Of a stretch of DNA of 64,000 nt, positions 54,301 through 59,969 are shown in pieces. Location: contig NZ_CP107780.1 of NCBI RefSeq assembly GCF_036345175.1, forward strand, positions 62,001-126,000, written 5' to 3'. The notes below the pieces were generated by a model. It ran no database searches. It was not told the DNA's origin and worked only from the letters and a program-made list of their open reading frames with translations. Each line of letters starts with the position of its first letter. Position 1 is the first letter of the stretch. The DNA is from Streptomyces sp. NBC_00576. GTDB lineage: Bacteria; Actinomycetota; Actinomycetes; Streptomycetales; Streptomycetaceae. The position numbers and the translations under genes are program-made.

Positions 54301-57300
54301 TACAACTCGCCCAGCACACCCATCGGAACGGGCCGCAACGCGTCGTCGAGCACATGGACGCGGGTGTTGGCGATGGGACGGCCGATGGGCACCGCAGCGG
54401 CCGTTTCCAGATCGGGACGGCACCGCCACACGGCTGCGTTCACCGTTGTCTCGGTCGGCCCGTAGCTGTTGAACATCGTCCTTCCGGCCGCCCATCGGGC
54501 GACCACCTCGGCCGGAAGCGCCTCCCCGCCCACGTCCAGGACGAAGTCGTCGTCGAGGGCGCCCTCCGGGATCGTGGCCACCACAGCGGGGAGCAACGTC
54601 GCGTGCGTGACCCCGGAGTCCGCCAGGAACTCCGCGAACTCGACGCCGAGCCTCCGGTCGGCCGGAACGATCACCAGGGCCGCCCCCGACAGCAGCGCGA
54701 GCAGCCACTCCTCGCAGAACATGTCGAACCCGATCGCCGCGAACTGCGCCACCCGGCTCCCCGGCCCCACCCCGAAGCGGTCATGGCTCACCGAGAGATT
54801 CACGAATCCCTCGTGCGAGAGGACGACACCCTTCGGCCGTCCCGTCGAGCCCGACGTGTAGATCACGTACGCCGGATGGCCGGGCAACAACGGAGCGATC
54901 CGGTCGGCGTCGGACACCGCCGAGTCCGCGTACCCGTCCACGGCCACCCGCATCGCGGCCTCATCCAGCACCAGGACCGGTGCGGCATCCTCGATCATGA
55001 ACGCCACCCGCTCGGCCGGCTGTTCCGGATCGATCGGCAGATACGCGCCACCGGCCTTCAATACCGCGAGAATCCCCACCAGCAGATCCGGTGAACGCTC
55101 CAGCACGAGTGCGACCACCGACTCCGGGCCCACCCCCGAGGCGATCAGATGCCTGGCCCACCGGTTCGAGCGTGCCTCGACCTCGCCGTAGCTCAGCTCC
55201 ACGCCGGACCCCACCAGCGCCACCGCCTCGGCCACACGCGTGGCCTGCGCGGTGAACAGCGCGGGCACGAGACCGTCCGGTGCGGGCGCGGCCGTGTCGT
55301 TGACGTGCCGCAGCAACTCCGTGTACTCGGGGTCGAGGACGTCCACCGCCCCGAGCCGCAGGTCCGGGGTGTCCTCCAACGCCGTGACCAGGTTCGCCAC
55401 CGAGGTGTGCAGGAGCGTGCACACCCCCATCGGGTCGACCGGTGCCGTCGCCTCCACGATGAACTCGAAGCCGGAGGCGCTCTGGTTGAGAGAAACGTCG
55501 AGGGGGTAGTTCGTCGGATCCCTTGTGAGCACGGCATCGATGCCTTCGATCCCGGTGCCTGATCGTTCGACGTCCACCTGAAGGTGACGGTAGTTGAAGA
55601 TCGAGGTGAACAGGGGACTACCGCCGGGCAGGCCGCTGGCGGCCTGAGCCAGTGTCAGCGGCGCGTGCTCGTGGATCTGCAGCTCGGCGAGCTGTTCGCG
55701 CATGTCGGCCAGGGCCTGCCGCACGGTCCGGTCGGCCGAATCGACCCTGACGGGAAGGGTGTTCATGAACAGCCCCGGCACACGGTCGGCCCCGACGCTC
55801 GCCCGGCCCAGCAGCACCGTGCCGAACACGACGTCATCACGCCCGGACACCGCCGCCAGAACTCGACCCCACGCGAGGTGGAACACCGTCGCAGGGCTCA
55901 CCGCGAGCGACCGTGCCACCTTCCGCACACGCACGGCCAGGCCGCTCTCCACGGCCAACCGGCCCTGGGTGACCCCCGTGCCGTCGCCGCGAACGTCGAG
56001 CAGTCCGTAGGGGGCGCTGGTCTCCGTCACATCACCCAGCAGTCCGGCGAAGTACTCCCGGTGCGCTTCCTCGGACACACCCAGCCGGGCCTGCGCCACG
56101 AAGTCACGGAACGGCACCGGCGCAGGCAGCGCATCGGCCCGCCCCGCCAGCAACAGCTTCACCTCTTCGAGGACCACTTCCAGGGCCGTGTGGTCCTGGA
56201 CGAGGTGATGCATCCGCACGAGAGCGAGCCATCCGCCACCGCCCGGATCGGCCGCGATGTGCACCCTCAGCAACGGCGCCCGGTCCAACTCCATACGCCC
56301 ACCGGCGGCCGCCAACAGCTGCCCGACCACGTCACCCGCGCCGGCACCAAGGACCACCTCCGTGACCGGCAACTCAGCCTGCCGCCACACCACCTGAACC
56401 GGCTCCGGCAACCCCTCCCACACGATCGCCGTGCGATACACGTCATGCCGGTCCAGCACCCGCTGCAACGCGGTCAGGAAGGAGTCCAAGCGGGCACGCG
56501 AGCCCATCCTCAAGACGAAGGGCATGACATAGACGTCGTCACCGTCCTGACCCGCCATCAAGTGATGAAAAAAGATGCCTTCCTGCAACGGCGCCAGCGG
56601 ATACACGTCCTGCACATTGGCCGCACCCCCCGGCACAGCCGCCACCACCCGGGCGGCCTCCACCTCGGACAGCTCCACCAGCGTCAACATCTCCGGCCGG
56701 ATCTCAACGGCACCCTCAGGAATGAGATTCGGCGGCACCTCCACCAAATCCAGCCCCGCCACCGCCGCGAGCGCGGCCGGCGTCGGCGTCACGAACAACG
56801 CCCGCACCGACACCGACACCCCACGCCGCCGCAACCACTCCACCAACGACACCGCCAACAGCGAATGCCCACCGAGAGCGAAGAAATCGTCGTCGACGCC
56901 GACCCTCTCCAGCCCCAGAACATCCGCGAAGGCCGCGCAAATGATCTCCTCGCGCACAGTGGCAGGCGCCCGACCCACGCCGATCGTGTAGTCGGGGGCG
57001 GGGAGCGCCTTGCGGTCGAGCTTGCCGTTCGTCGTGAGCGGGAAGCCGTCCAGCTCCACGATCGCCGAGGGAACCATGTACTGCGGCAGCCGCTCGGTGG
57101 CGTATGCGCGGACGGTGACGCCGAGGACCTCGCCCCGTTCGGCGGGCACCAGATAGGCGACCAGGCGCTTGTCCCCGGGCACGTCCTCCCGCACCACGAC
57201 AACCGCCTGGGCCACCGCCGGATGGGCACCCAGGACGGCCTCCACCTCCCCCGGCTCCACCCGGAACCCACGGATCTTCACCTGCCCGTCGGCACGCCCG

Positions 57301-59954
57301 ACGAACACCAACCGGCCTTCCGCATCCCAGCGCACCAAGTCACCCGTGCGGTACATCCGTTCACCGGCCACACCGAACGGGCAGGCCACGAACCGCTCAC
57401 CGGTCAGCCCCGGCCGGCCGAGATAACCCCGCGCGACACCAACCCCGGCGACATACAGCTCCCCGGCCACACCCACCGGCACCGGACTGAGCCCGCCATC
57501 CAGGACATACGCCCGCATGTTGTCCAACGGCCGCCCGATCGGCAGCACCCCGTCCACCCGACCGGCATCCCCGACCCCGTACTGAGTGGCACACAAGGTC
57601 ACCTCGGTCGGCCCGTACAACTGCCGCACCATCACACCAGGACTGGCCTCCAGCACCCGACGCACCGACTCCGCCGGCACCACATCCCCACCCGTCAACA
57701 CCTCACCCACACCCGCAAAACAACCCGGATCCTGATCCGCCAGCACCCGCAGCAATCCGGCCGTCACATGCACATGCGACAGCTCGTGATCGGCGACCAG
57801 ACGGCGCATCACCACCGCATCCACCCGCTCGTCCGGCGCGACGACAACCGTCGCGCCGGACAGCAGCGGGACCCACAACTCATACGACGAGGCATCAAAG
57901 GCATGCGGCGCGTGGAACAACACCCGCGACGGAGCACCCCAACAGCGATCCGTGGCCAGCGCCACGACATCCCGGTGCGTCACCACCACACCCTTCGGCA
58001 CACCCGTCGAACCGGACGTGTACATCACATACGCGGCCGCCGTTTGCGCCACGACCGGAAGGGGGCCCTCGTCCGATCCCTCATCCACAGACACCTCAGC
58101 GACACCGAGGCCGTGTCCGGCCGACGTCTCGCTCACCACGACCAGGTGGGCGCCCGCGTCCTCGATCACGGAACGCATCCGCGCCACCGGCCATGTCACA
58201 TCCAGCGGCAGATAGGCGCCACCGGCCTTCAACACGGCGAGCAGGGCCACCACCAGGTCCACCGAGCGTTCCATCAGCACGGCGACGACCGACTCCTGCC
58301 CGACCCCGGAAGCCACCAGGGCGCGGGCCAGCCGGTCCGAACGCACGTCGAGTTCGGCGTACGACATCTCGACTCCGCCGCACACCAGGGCCGACGCGTC
58401 CGGATCGGCAGCCACCCGTTCCGCGAACATGTCCGGCAGCGACGCGTCCCGCACCGGCACCGCCGTGTTGTTGAACCCCTCCACCAGCCGGAACAGCTCG
58501 TCCGCGCCCAGCACCTCGACCGAGCTGACGCGCATGTCCGGGTCGGCTGCCATCGCCGTCAGGACGCGCACCAGACACCCCGCGATCCACTCGACCGTGC
58601 TCGCGTCGAACAGATCTGCCGCACCCGTGACCACGCCGCGTATCCCCGCCGGTGCACCAGCCTCGTCGAAGCCCTCGCCCAGCATCGCCTCCAGGTCGAA
58701 CTTGGCCGAGGCACGGCCGATCGAGAGCACGTCGCCGCGCAGGCCGTGGACGTCGAGCGTGGTGGTGTCGTCGAGCGGGGCGAGGGCGACCTGGAACAGG
58801 GGATGGCGGGCGAGAGAGCGAGCCGGGGCCAGCACCTCGACCAGCCGCTCGAACGGCACGTCCTGATGGCCGAGGGCGCGCACGGCCGTGGTGCGCACAC
58901 GGTCGATCACCTCGGCGAACGTGGGGTCCCCGGTGAGATCCGCCCGGATCACCAGGGTGTTGACGAAGAATCCGATCAGGTCGTGCAGCGCCTCGTCGGA
59001 TCGCCCCGCGGTCGGCGTCCCGATCGGGATGTCGTCACCGGCGCCGAGCCGCGACAGCGTCACCGCCAGGCCAGCCTGGAACAGCATCGGCAGAGTGGCG
59101 TGGTGGCGGCGGGCCACCGCGGCCAGCGTGGCGTGGGTCCGGGCGGGCATGCCGATCGCGACCGTGTGCCCGCGGTGGGAAGGTTCCGCGGGGCGGGAGC
59201 GGTCCGTCGGCAGGGTCAGCTCCTCGGGGGCTCCCTCCAGGGCATCCCGCCAGTAGGCGATCTGACGAGAGAGGACGCTGCCGGGATCGTCCCGGTCGCC
59301 GAGGAGTTCTCGCTGCCACAGGGTGTAGTCGGCGTACTGCACCGGCAGCGGGGCCCAGTCCGGGGCCTGCCCCCGGCTGCGGGCGGTGTACGCGGTCGAC
59401 AGGTCGCGGGTGAACGCGGCGATCGACCAGCCATCGGTCGCGATGTGGTGGACGACTGTCACGAGCACGTGCTCGTCGGGAGCGACGGCGAACAGCCACG
59501 CCCGTATCGGGATCTCCGTGGACAGGTCGAACCCGTAGGCGGCCGCACGCGCGACCGCGCCGGGCAGGTCCCCCGCGTCGATCCGGTCCGCCGGCAGGTC
59601 GCCGGTTGCCTCGGCGGTCGGCAGGTCCAGGACCGGTTCGTCCCAGCGCAGTTCGTCGAGGGTGTACAGCCCCTGGTGCGCCGGACGGTCGTCGCCGGTC
59701 ACCTCGACCACGGGCAGTTCCCAGTCCAGGTCCACGACGGGGACGATCTGCTGGTGGGGCTCGCCGTCCGTCTCGGGGAAGACGGTGCGCAGCGCTTCGT
59801 GCCGGGTGATGACGTCACGCAGCGCGGAGTCGAGTGCCCGCCGGTCCAGTTGTCCGGTCAGCCGCAGAATCGTGGGACTGTTGTAGGTGGCGCTGGGCCC
59901 CTCGATCCGCCACTGCAGCCACAGCCGTCGCTGAGCGAACGACGCGGGAATCAT
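39135..59954 (-). CDS. endB: Seven-module NRPS (modules 3-9), module 8 lacking an A domain
   Basis: A 6939-residue NRPS that extends the lipopeptide from residue 3 to 9. Order: C-A-T (3), then C/E-A-T (4, 5, 6), C-A-T (7), C/E-T (8) and C-A-T (9). Pockets read Hpg, Orn, Thr, Hpg, Hpg, none, Cit-like. Carrier motifs DDFFALGGHSL occur near 56880, 53720, 50550, 47370, 44205 and 42465; the last, near 39335, is DDHFFALGGHSLL. Modules 7 and 8 have carriers only about 1.75 kb apart because the A domain is missing. The ATG start follows GGAAAGGGG and lies 15 bases after endA. The C-terminal tail TRPTLRPMRKQEKEF resembles that of EndA. The first C domain has an unusual insertion of about 40 residues. 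Codon 2619 (52100-52098) is TTA. Confidence 0.95.
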   Translation of the reverse strand: MIPASFAQRRLWLQWRIEGPSATYNSPTILRLTGQLDRRALDSALRDVITRHEALRTVFPETDGEPHQQIVPVVDLDWELPVVEVTGDDRPAHQGLYTLDELRWDEPVLDLPTAEATGDLPADRIDAGDLPGAVARAAAYGFDLSTEIPIRAWLFAVAPDEHVLVTVVHHIATDGWSIAAFTRDLSTAYTARSRGQAPDWAPLPVQYADYTLWQRELLGDRDDPGSVLSRQIAYWRDALEGAPEELTLPTDRSRPAEPSHRGHTVAIGMPARTHATLAAVARRHHATLPMLFQAGLAVTLSRLGAGDDIPIGTPTAGRSDEALHDLIGFFVNTLVIRADLTGDPTFAEVIDRVRTTAVRALGHQDVPFERLVEVLAPARSLARHPLFQVALAPLDDTTTLDVHGLRGDVLSIGRASAKFDLEAMLGEGFDEAGAPAGIRGVVTGAADLFDASTVEWIAGCLVRVLTAMAADPDMRVSSVEVLGADELFRLVEGFNNTAVPVRDASLPDMFAERVAADPDASALVCGGVEMSYAELDVRSDRLARALVASGVGQESVVAVLMERSVDLVVALLAVLKAGGAYLPLDVTWPVARMRSVIEDAGAHLVVVSETSAGHGLGVAEVSVDEGSDEGPLPVVAQTAAAYVMYTSGSTGVPKGVVVTHRDVVALATDRCWGAPSRVLFHAPHAFDASSYELWVPLLSGATVVVAPDERVDAVVMRRLVADHELSHVHVTAGLLRVLADQDPGCFAGVGEVLTGGDVVPAESVRRVLEASPGVMVRQLYGPTEVTLCATQYGVGDAGRVDGVLPIGRPLDNMRAYVLDGGLSPVPVGVAGELYVAGVGVARGYLGRPGLTGERFVACPFGVAGERMYRTGDLVRWDAEGRLVFVGRADGQVKIRGFRVEPGEVEAVLGAHPAVAQAVVVVREDVPGDKRLVAYLVPAERGEVLGVTVRAYATERLPQYMVPSAIVELDGFPLTTNGKLDRKALPAPDYTIGVGRAPATVREEIICAAFADVLGLERVGVDDDFFALGGHSLLAVSLVEWLRRRGVSVSVRALFVTPTPAALAAVAGLDLVEVPPNLIPEGAVEIRPEMLTLVELSEVEAARVVAAVPGGAANVQDVYPLAPLQEGIFFHHLMAGQDGDDVYVMPFVLRMGSRARLDSFLTALQRVLDRHDVYRTAIVWEGLPEPVQVVWRQAELPVTEVVLGAGAGDVVGQLLAAAGGRMELDRAPLLRVHIAADPGGGGWLALVRMHHLVQDHTALEVVLEEVKLLLAGRADALPAPVPFRDFVAQARLGVSEEAHREYFAGLLGDVTETSAPYGLLDVRGDGTGVTQGRLAVESGLAVRVRKVARSLAVSPATVFHLAWGRVLAAVSGRDDVVFGTVLLGRASVGADRVPGLFMNTLPVRVDSADRTVRQALADMREQLAELQIHEHAPLTLAQAASGLPGGSPLFTSIFNYRHLQVDVERSGTGIEGIDAVLTRDPTNYPLDVSLNQSASGFEFIVEATAPVDPMGVCTLLHTSVANLVTALEDTPDLRLGAVDVLDPEYTELLRHVNDTAAPAPDGLVPALFTAQATRVAEAVALVGSGVELSYGEVEARSNRWARHLIASGVGPESVVALVLERSPDLLVGILAVLKAGGAYLPIDPEQPAERVAFMIEDAAPVLVLDEAAMRVAVDGYADSAVSDADRIAPLLPGHPAYVIYTSGSTGRPKGVVLSHEGFVNLSVSHDRFGVGPGSRVAQFAAIGFDMFCEEWLLALLSGAALVIVPADRRLGVEFAEFLADSGVTHATLLPAVVATIPEGALDDDFVLDVGGEALPAEVVARWAAGRTMFNSYGPTETTVNAAVWRCRPDLETAAAVPIGRPIANTRVHVLDDALRPVPMGVLGELYVTGTGLARGYLGRAGLTAERFVACPFEPGRRMYRTGDRVRWNADGELVFAGRADDQVKIRGFRIEPGEIEAVLAAHPGVEQAAVVVREDVPGDLRLIGYVIPAEGVNAAELPDGVRGLAAQRLPSHMVPSAVVVLDAFPLTPNAKLDRKALPVPAYTTSAGTGRAPADVREETICAAFADVLGLDRVGVDDDFFALGGHSLLVVSLVERLRQRGVSVSVRALFATPTPAGLASAATPESVVVPPHLIPRDAQEITPEMLPLVQLTEAEIERVAAAVPGGMPNIQDVYPLAPLQEGIFFHHLMADRDGTDVYVTPTTLRFDSRSRLDAFLLALRQVVDRNDVYRTAIVWEGLPQPVQVVVRHAELPVTEDSAERLLGAGGGWMDIGRAPLMDVCVAAEPDTERWLALVRIHHLVQDHTASDVLLDEVRVFMTGQADRLPVPVPFREFVAQARLGMPREEHERYFAELLGDVTESTAPYGLMDVLGDGGAAQAGRLPVDGDLARRVWEVARSLGVSPATVFHLAWARVLGTLSGRGDVVFGTVMFGRMNSGEAADRVTGLFINTLPVRVNLAEHSVGEALTGLRGQLAELLVHEHASLALAQRAAGLSDGGPLFTSLFNYRHVKASDAGQAELDGVEVLSVHDHTNYPLTVSVDQSATGFELVVEAVAQVDPTEVCGLLHTCLGNLVEALADSPDAPLHAIDVLDAEYAELLSRSGDMAAPVPDGVVPDLFAAQALRTPDAIALVGTDSRLSYGEVDAWANRLARKLVVSGVGPESVVALVLERSPELVVAVLAVLKAGGAYLPIDPGQPVERIRSVIEDAGSVLVVDSPEFLAEVDGYDEGPVSDVDRLAPLLPSHPAYVIYTSGSTGRPKGVLVPHRNVVALFAAAREVLDFGAGDVWSWFHSLAFDFSVWELWGALLHGGRVVVVPFEVSRSPGEFAELLERERVTVLSQTPSAFYQLMEAQSHRAGALHDLRVVVFGGEALEPARLAGWWERLGGAGPRLVNMYGITETTVHVTHHDLGPDESTDGSVIGRGLPGLSVYVLDEWLRPVPVGVTGELYVAGAQVARGYMGRPGLTGERFVGCPFGVAGGRMYRSGDRARWAADGRLVFAGRADEQVKIRGFRIEPGEVSAVLAAHPDVVQAAVIARDDALGGTRLIGYVVPADGCDGVLDAVRGFAVERLPSYMVPSAFVELETLPLTVNGKLDRRALPEPDHAGAGAGRAPVTAQEELLCQAFAEVLGLPVVGVDDDFFALGGHSLLAVSLVEWLRQRGVSVSVRALFASATPARLAAVAGPDRVEVPPGRIPDNATEITPEMLPLVELTDEELARVVVAVPGGVPNIQDVYPLAPLQEGIFFHHLLADRDGTDVYATPIMLTIASRQRLEDFLAALQQMVDRNDIYRTAILWEGLREPVQVVVRHADLPVEEIALDPDGPEAADQLLSAGESAIDVTRAPLLRVRVTAASDGGWMVLLRIHHLVQDHTTFDVVLDEVRAFMNGQGERLPAPVPFREFVARARFGVSREEHERYFTDLLGDVTQTTAPYGLMDVYGDGTDAAQVRLRMDEALTRRVRNLARSLGVSPATLFHVAWARVLGTLSGRDDVVFGTILFGRMNAGAGADRAPGLFINTLPVRLRLAAKSAADVLTDMRHQLAQLMVHEHASLALAQRASEVPGSSPLFTSLFNYRHNLPAERHPGAGLDGVSVVMHREYSNYPVVVSVDDDGTDFEVEVEAVAPVDPSGAGTLLLTCLEGLSTALEHAPDTPLTAIDVLGPAELTRILAGWNDTAAPAPEVPVPQAFAARVAADPDAVAVVGDGVELTYRDLDVRSDRLARALVASGVGQESVVAVLMERSVDLVVALLAVLKAGGAYLPLDVTWPVARMRSVIEDAGAHLVVVSETSAGHGLGVAEVSVDEGSDEGPLPVVAQTAAAYVMYTSGSTGVPKGVVVTHRDVVALATDRCWGAPSRVLFHAPHAFDASSYELWVPLLSGATVVVAPDERVDAVVMRRLVADHELSHVHVTAGLLRVLADQDPGCFAGVGEVLTGGDVVPAESVRRVLEASPGVMVRQLYGPTEVTLCATQYGVGDAGRVDGVLPIGRPLDNMRAYVLDGGLSPVPVGVAGELYVAGVGVARGYLGRPGLTGERFVACPFGVAGERMYRTGDLVRWDAEGRLVFVGRADGQVKIRGFRVEPGEVEAVLGAHPAVAQAVVVVREDVPGDKRLVAYLVPHEVGAALEGVVREYALGRLPQYMLPSALVELDALPLTVNGKLDRRALPVPQYTAGVGRTPANAREELLCQVFAEALGLPTVGVDDDFFLLGGHSLLAMRLVSRIRAVLGLEVPLRALFEARTPAELAAWSVQAAPGRAALAARERPERVPLSFAQQRLWFLGQLEGPSPTYNIPLALRLAGTLNREALTAALRDVIQRHEVLRTVFRTVEGDPFQQVLSLEETAFALDVVQVSAEDVADRVAQAAGYAFDLAVEAPLRAALFAVAPDEHVLVLVVHHIAADGWSMEPLAHDVSAAYAARLEGEAPVWAPLPVQYADYALWQRELLGDEEDPESLLSRQVAHWRNTLAGAPEELDLPVDRPRPAETSRLGRLARVEIPAELHRRLLEVARAEGVTVFMVLQAALAVTLSRLGAGTDIPIGVAVAGRTDRALEDLVGFFVNTLVMRTDLSGDPSLTEVLERVRETSLAAFTHQDVPFEKLVEELAPARSLARHPLFQVMMTLQNTGRVAGAPEVALPGLRTGALGTDVTALEFDLDLSLAETFDEAGDPAGINGSLMASADLFDQDTAERLADRLVRVVRTMGAEPATRITEVDVLGPEERRRLLTEWNDTSVPLPDISVPEAFARLTAADPGALAVRSDGVRLDYAELEVRADELARVLVASGVGQESVVAVVMERSVDLVVALLAVLKAGGVYLPLDVGWPVARMRGVVEDAGVRWVVTHGDAAGHEFVRTTDLGVVWVDGVAQAAEVALPTVEPDAAAYVMYTSGSTGVPKGVVVTHRDVVALATDRCWGAPSRVLFHAPHAFDASSYELWVPLLSGATVVVAPDERVDAVVMRRLVADHELSHVHVTAGLLRVLADQDPGCFAGVGEVLTGGDVVPAESVRRVLEASPGVMVRQLYGPTEVTLCATQYGVGDAGRVDGVLPIGRPLDNMRAYVLDGGLSPVPVGVAGELYVAGVGVARGYLGRPGLTGERFVACPFGVAGERMYRTGDLVRWDAEGRLVFVGRADGQVKIRGFRVEPGEVEAVLGAHPAVAQAVVVVREDVPGDKRLVAYLVPAERGEVLGVTVRAYATERLPQYMVPSAIVELDGFPLTTNGKLDRKALPAPDYTIGVGRAPATVREEIICAAFADVLGLERVGVDDDFFALGGHSLLAVSLVEWLRRRGVSVSVRALFVTPTPAALAAVAGLDLVEVPPNLIPEGAVEIRPEMLTLVELSEVEAARVVAAVPGGAANVQDVYPLAPLQEGIFFHHLMAGQDGDDVYVMPFVLRMGSRARLDSFLTALQRVLDRHDVYRTAIVWEGLPEPVQVVWRQAELPVTEVVLGAGAGDVVGQLLAAAGGRMELDRAPLLRVHIAADPGGGGWLALVRMHHLVQDHTALEVVLEEVKLLLAGRADALPAPVPFRDFVAQARLGVSEEAHREYFAGLLGDVTETSAPYGLLDVRGDGTELAQARLRVEDELTRRVQALARSRGVSPATIFHLAWARMLAAVSGRDDVVFGTVLLGRASVGADRVPGLFMNTLPVRVDSAEQTVGRALTDLRDQLADLLAHEHAPLTLAQAASGLPAGAPLFTALFNYRHGKPVVHEPDDVLADVTTLFTQERNNYPLGVSIDDDGETFGITVDAVCPVDADEVAALLQTTLANLATALEDGSDLPLTSVDVPGAADRIPDVDGAASSAGGRAVLVPEAGGAWTVGSGRAPATAHEELLRQAFAHVLGRERVGPDDDFFALGGNSLLATRLVSRMRSALGMEVSIRALFETLTPARLAARLRPVAPGRVALTARERPERPPLSFAQRRLWFIGQLEGSSASYSNTTALRLRGALDREAMSAALRDVIGRHEVLRTVLPAEDGEPYQRILRADEVDFELTTLDVAAGEAAAEIDRVAGYAFDLATEIPLRAWLLALAPDEHVLVLAVHHIATDGWSIASLAQDMSVAYTARLEGRAPDWTPLPVQYADYALWQRELLGDAGDPDSVQARQLAFWRETLAGAPDETTLPTDRARPAVATRRGDETPVELSADLHRRITELAATEQVTVFMVLQAGLAALLSRLGAGTDIPIGTALAGRTDDALDDLIGFFVNMLVLRTDVSGDPSFAELLRRVRDTDLAAYAHQDLPFDHVVEKLVPERSLARQPLFQVALDVQNVPEAGLRLPGLEVSGEPLAHGVARYDLALSLSERRDEQGAPDGMYGTLTTAADLFDRATADRIAGHLVRLLTVVTAAAEVPLSTVELLDPEEYRRIVRDWNDTAAPVPDGVVPDLFAAQVVRSPEAVALSGGGVELSYAEVDAWANCLARKLVVSGVGPESVVALVLERSPELVVAVLAVLKAGGAYLPIDPGQPVERIRSVIEDAGPVLVVDSPEFLAEVDGYDEGPVSDVDRLAPLLPSHPAYVIYTSGSTGRPKGVVVTHQGCADLSGSHDWYGVKAGSRVAQFASVGFDMFCEEWLLALLRGAALVTVPADRRLGAELGRFLVDHGVTHAALPPAVAETIPDGLLDPAFVLDVGGEACPPELVERWAADGRTMFNAYGPTEATVVATVWRCSPGLDAGEAVPIGRPVANTRVYVLDAALKPVPTGVVGELYLAGTGLARGYLGRPGLTGERFVACPFEPDRRMYRSGDRAKWNADGQLVFAGRVDDQVKIRGFRIEPGEVEAVLAAHPDVARTAVTVREDTPGEPRLVGYVVPGDGVDADELPQAVSGFAAERLPSYMVPSAVVVLDAVPLTVNGKLDRRALPAPDYTKAGTGRVPATPQEELVCQAFADILGLPEIGADDHFFALGGHSLLATRLLSRVRAVAGVDVPLRVLFANPTPAGVAEWLTTHQGSRKKTRPTLRPMRKQEKEF
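40482..40802 (-). repeat. Segment shared by module 9 and module 5 A domains
   Basis: About 320 bases covering A2-A3, near-identical to 51723-52043; part of it also matches modules 10 and 15. Confidence 0.85.
42301..44080 (-). other. NRPS module 8: dual C/E-T, no adenylation domain
   Basis: Dual C/E domain (predicting D-Hpg7) is followed by only about 40 linker residues (near SAGGRAVLVPEAGGAWTVGS) and then a carrier with DDDFFALGGNSLLATRL near 42450-42480. There is no trace of A-domain core motifs. Loading by the threonine-specific EndD is inferred; residue 8 of enduracidin and ramoplanin is allo-threonine. Confidence 0.92.
43301..45365 (-). repeat. 2.07-kb duplication, copy in modules 7-8
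   Basis: Covers most of the module 7 A domain, all of T7 and the front half of the module 8 dual C/E domain. Aligned without gaps to 55976-58040 (offset 12675); read by eye the two copies look essentially identical. Confidence 0.9.
44081..47200 (-). other. NRPS module 7: C-A(Hpg)-T
   Basis: LCL condensation domain (SFAQQRLWFL, HHIAADGWS), so residue 6 is L. Pocket DAYHLGLLCK, hydroxyphenylglycine. Its A and T domains belong to the 2.07-kb duplication shared with module 3. Confidence 0.9.
47201..50414 (-). other. NRPS module 6: dual C/E-A(Hpg)-T
   Basis: Dual C/E domain (YPLAPLQEGIFFHHLL), predicting D-configured residue 5. Pocket DAYHLGLLCK, hydroxyphenylglycine. The A core is shared with modules 3, 7, 13 and 17; the carrier motif has DDFFLLGGHSLLA. 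Confidence 0.9.
47494..48842 (-). repeat. Hpg adenylation cassette, module 6 copy
   Basis: 47494-48530 matches module 17 (13946-14982, offset 33548); 48531-48842 matches module 3. Same pocket residues in all copies. Confidence 0.88.
50415..53589 (-). other. NRPS module 5: dual C/E-A(Thr)-T
   Basis: Dual C/E domain, predicting D-Orn4. Pocket DFWSVGMVHK, threonine. The A domain is a mosaic: 50530-51764 matches modules 2 and 12, while 51723-52043 matches module 9. Confidence 0.9.
50530..52043 (-). repeat. Mosaic adenylation cassette, module 5
   Basis: 50530-51764 is the Thr cassette; 51723-52043 matches module 9 (40482-40802, offset 11241). The overlap of the two matches lies at the A3 motif. 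Confidence 0.9.
53590..56760 (-). other. NRPS module 4: dual C/E-A(Orn)-T
   Basis: Dual C/E domain (YPLAPLQEGIFFHHL, HHLVQDHT), predicting D-Hpg3. A pocket read as DMEHDGSVNK from FDMFCEEW, THATLLP, LDVGGE and NSYGPTETTVN. Two acidic residues suggest a basic substrate; ornithine fits the position. The A10 motif is NAKLDRK instead of NGKxDR, with the lysine kept. Confidence 0.85.
55976..58040 (-). repeat. 2.07-kb duplication, copy in modules 3-4
   Basis: Partner of 43301-45365. Beyond 58040 the module 3 sequence stops matching module 7 and instead matches module 6 (58041-58352 against 48531-48842), a mosaic junction at the A3 motif. Confidence 0.9.
56761..59954 (-). other. NRPS module 3: C-A(Hpg)-T
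   Basis: LCL condensation domain (SFAQRRLWLQW, HHIATDGWS), so residue 2 is L. It carries an insertion of about 40 residues near 59590-59715. A pocket DAYHLGLLCK, the 4-hydroxyphenylglycine code (FDASSYELW, HVHVTAG, LTGGD, QLYGPTEVTLC). Confidence 0.9.
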
Positions 59955-59969
59955 GTGAACCCCTTTCCT

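Noticed and set aside
13946..58352. Repeated blocks considered as CRISPR or insertion sequences
   Set aside because: The repeats are kilobase-scale, in frame, and code for A domains; no spacers, terminal inverted repeats or transposase genes were seen.
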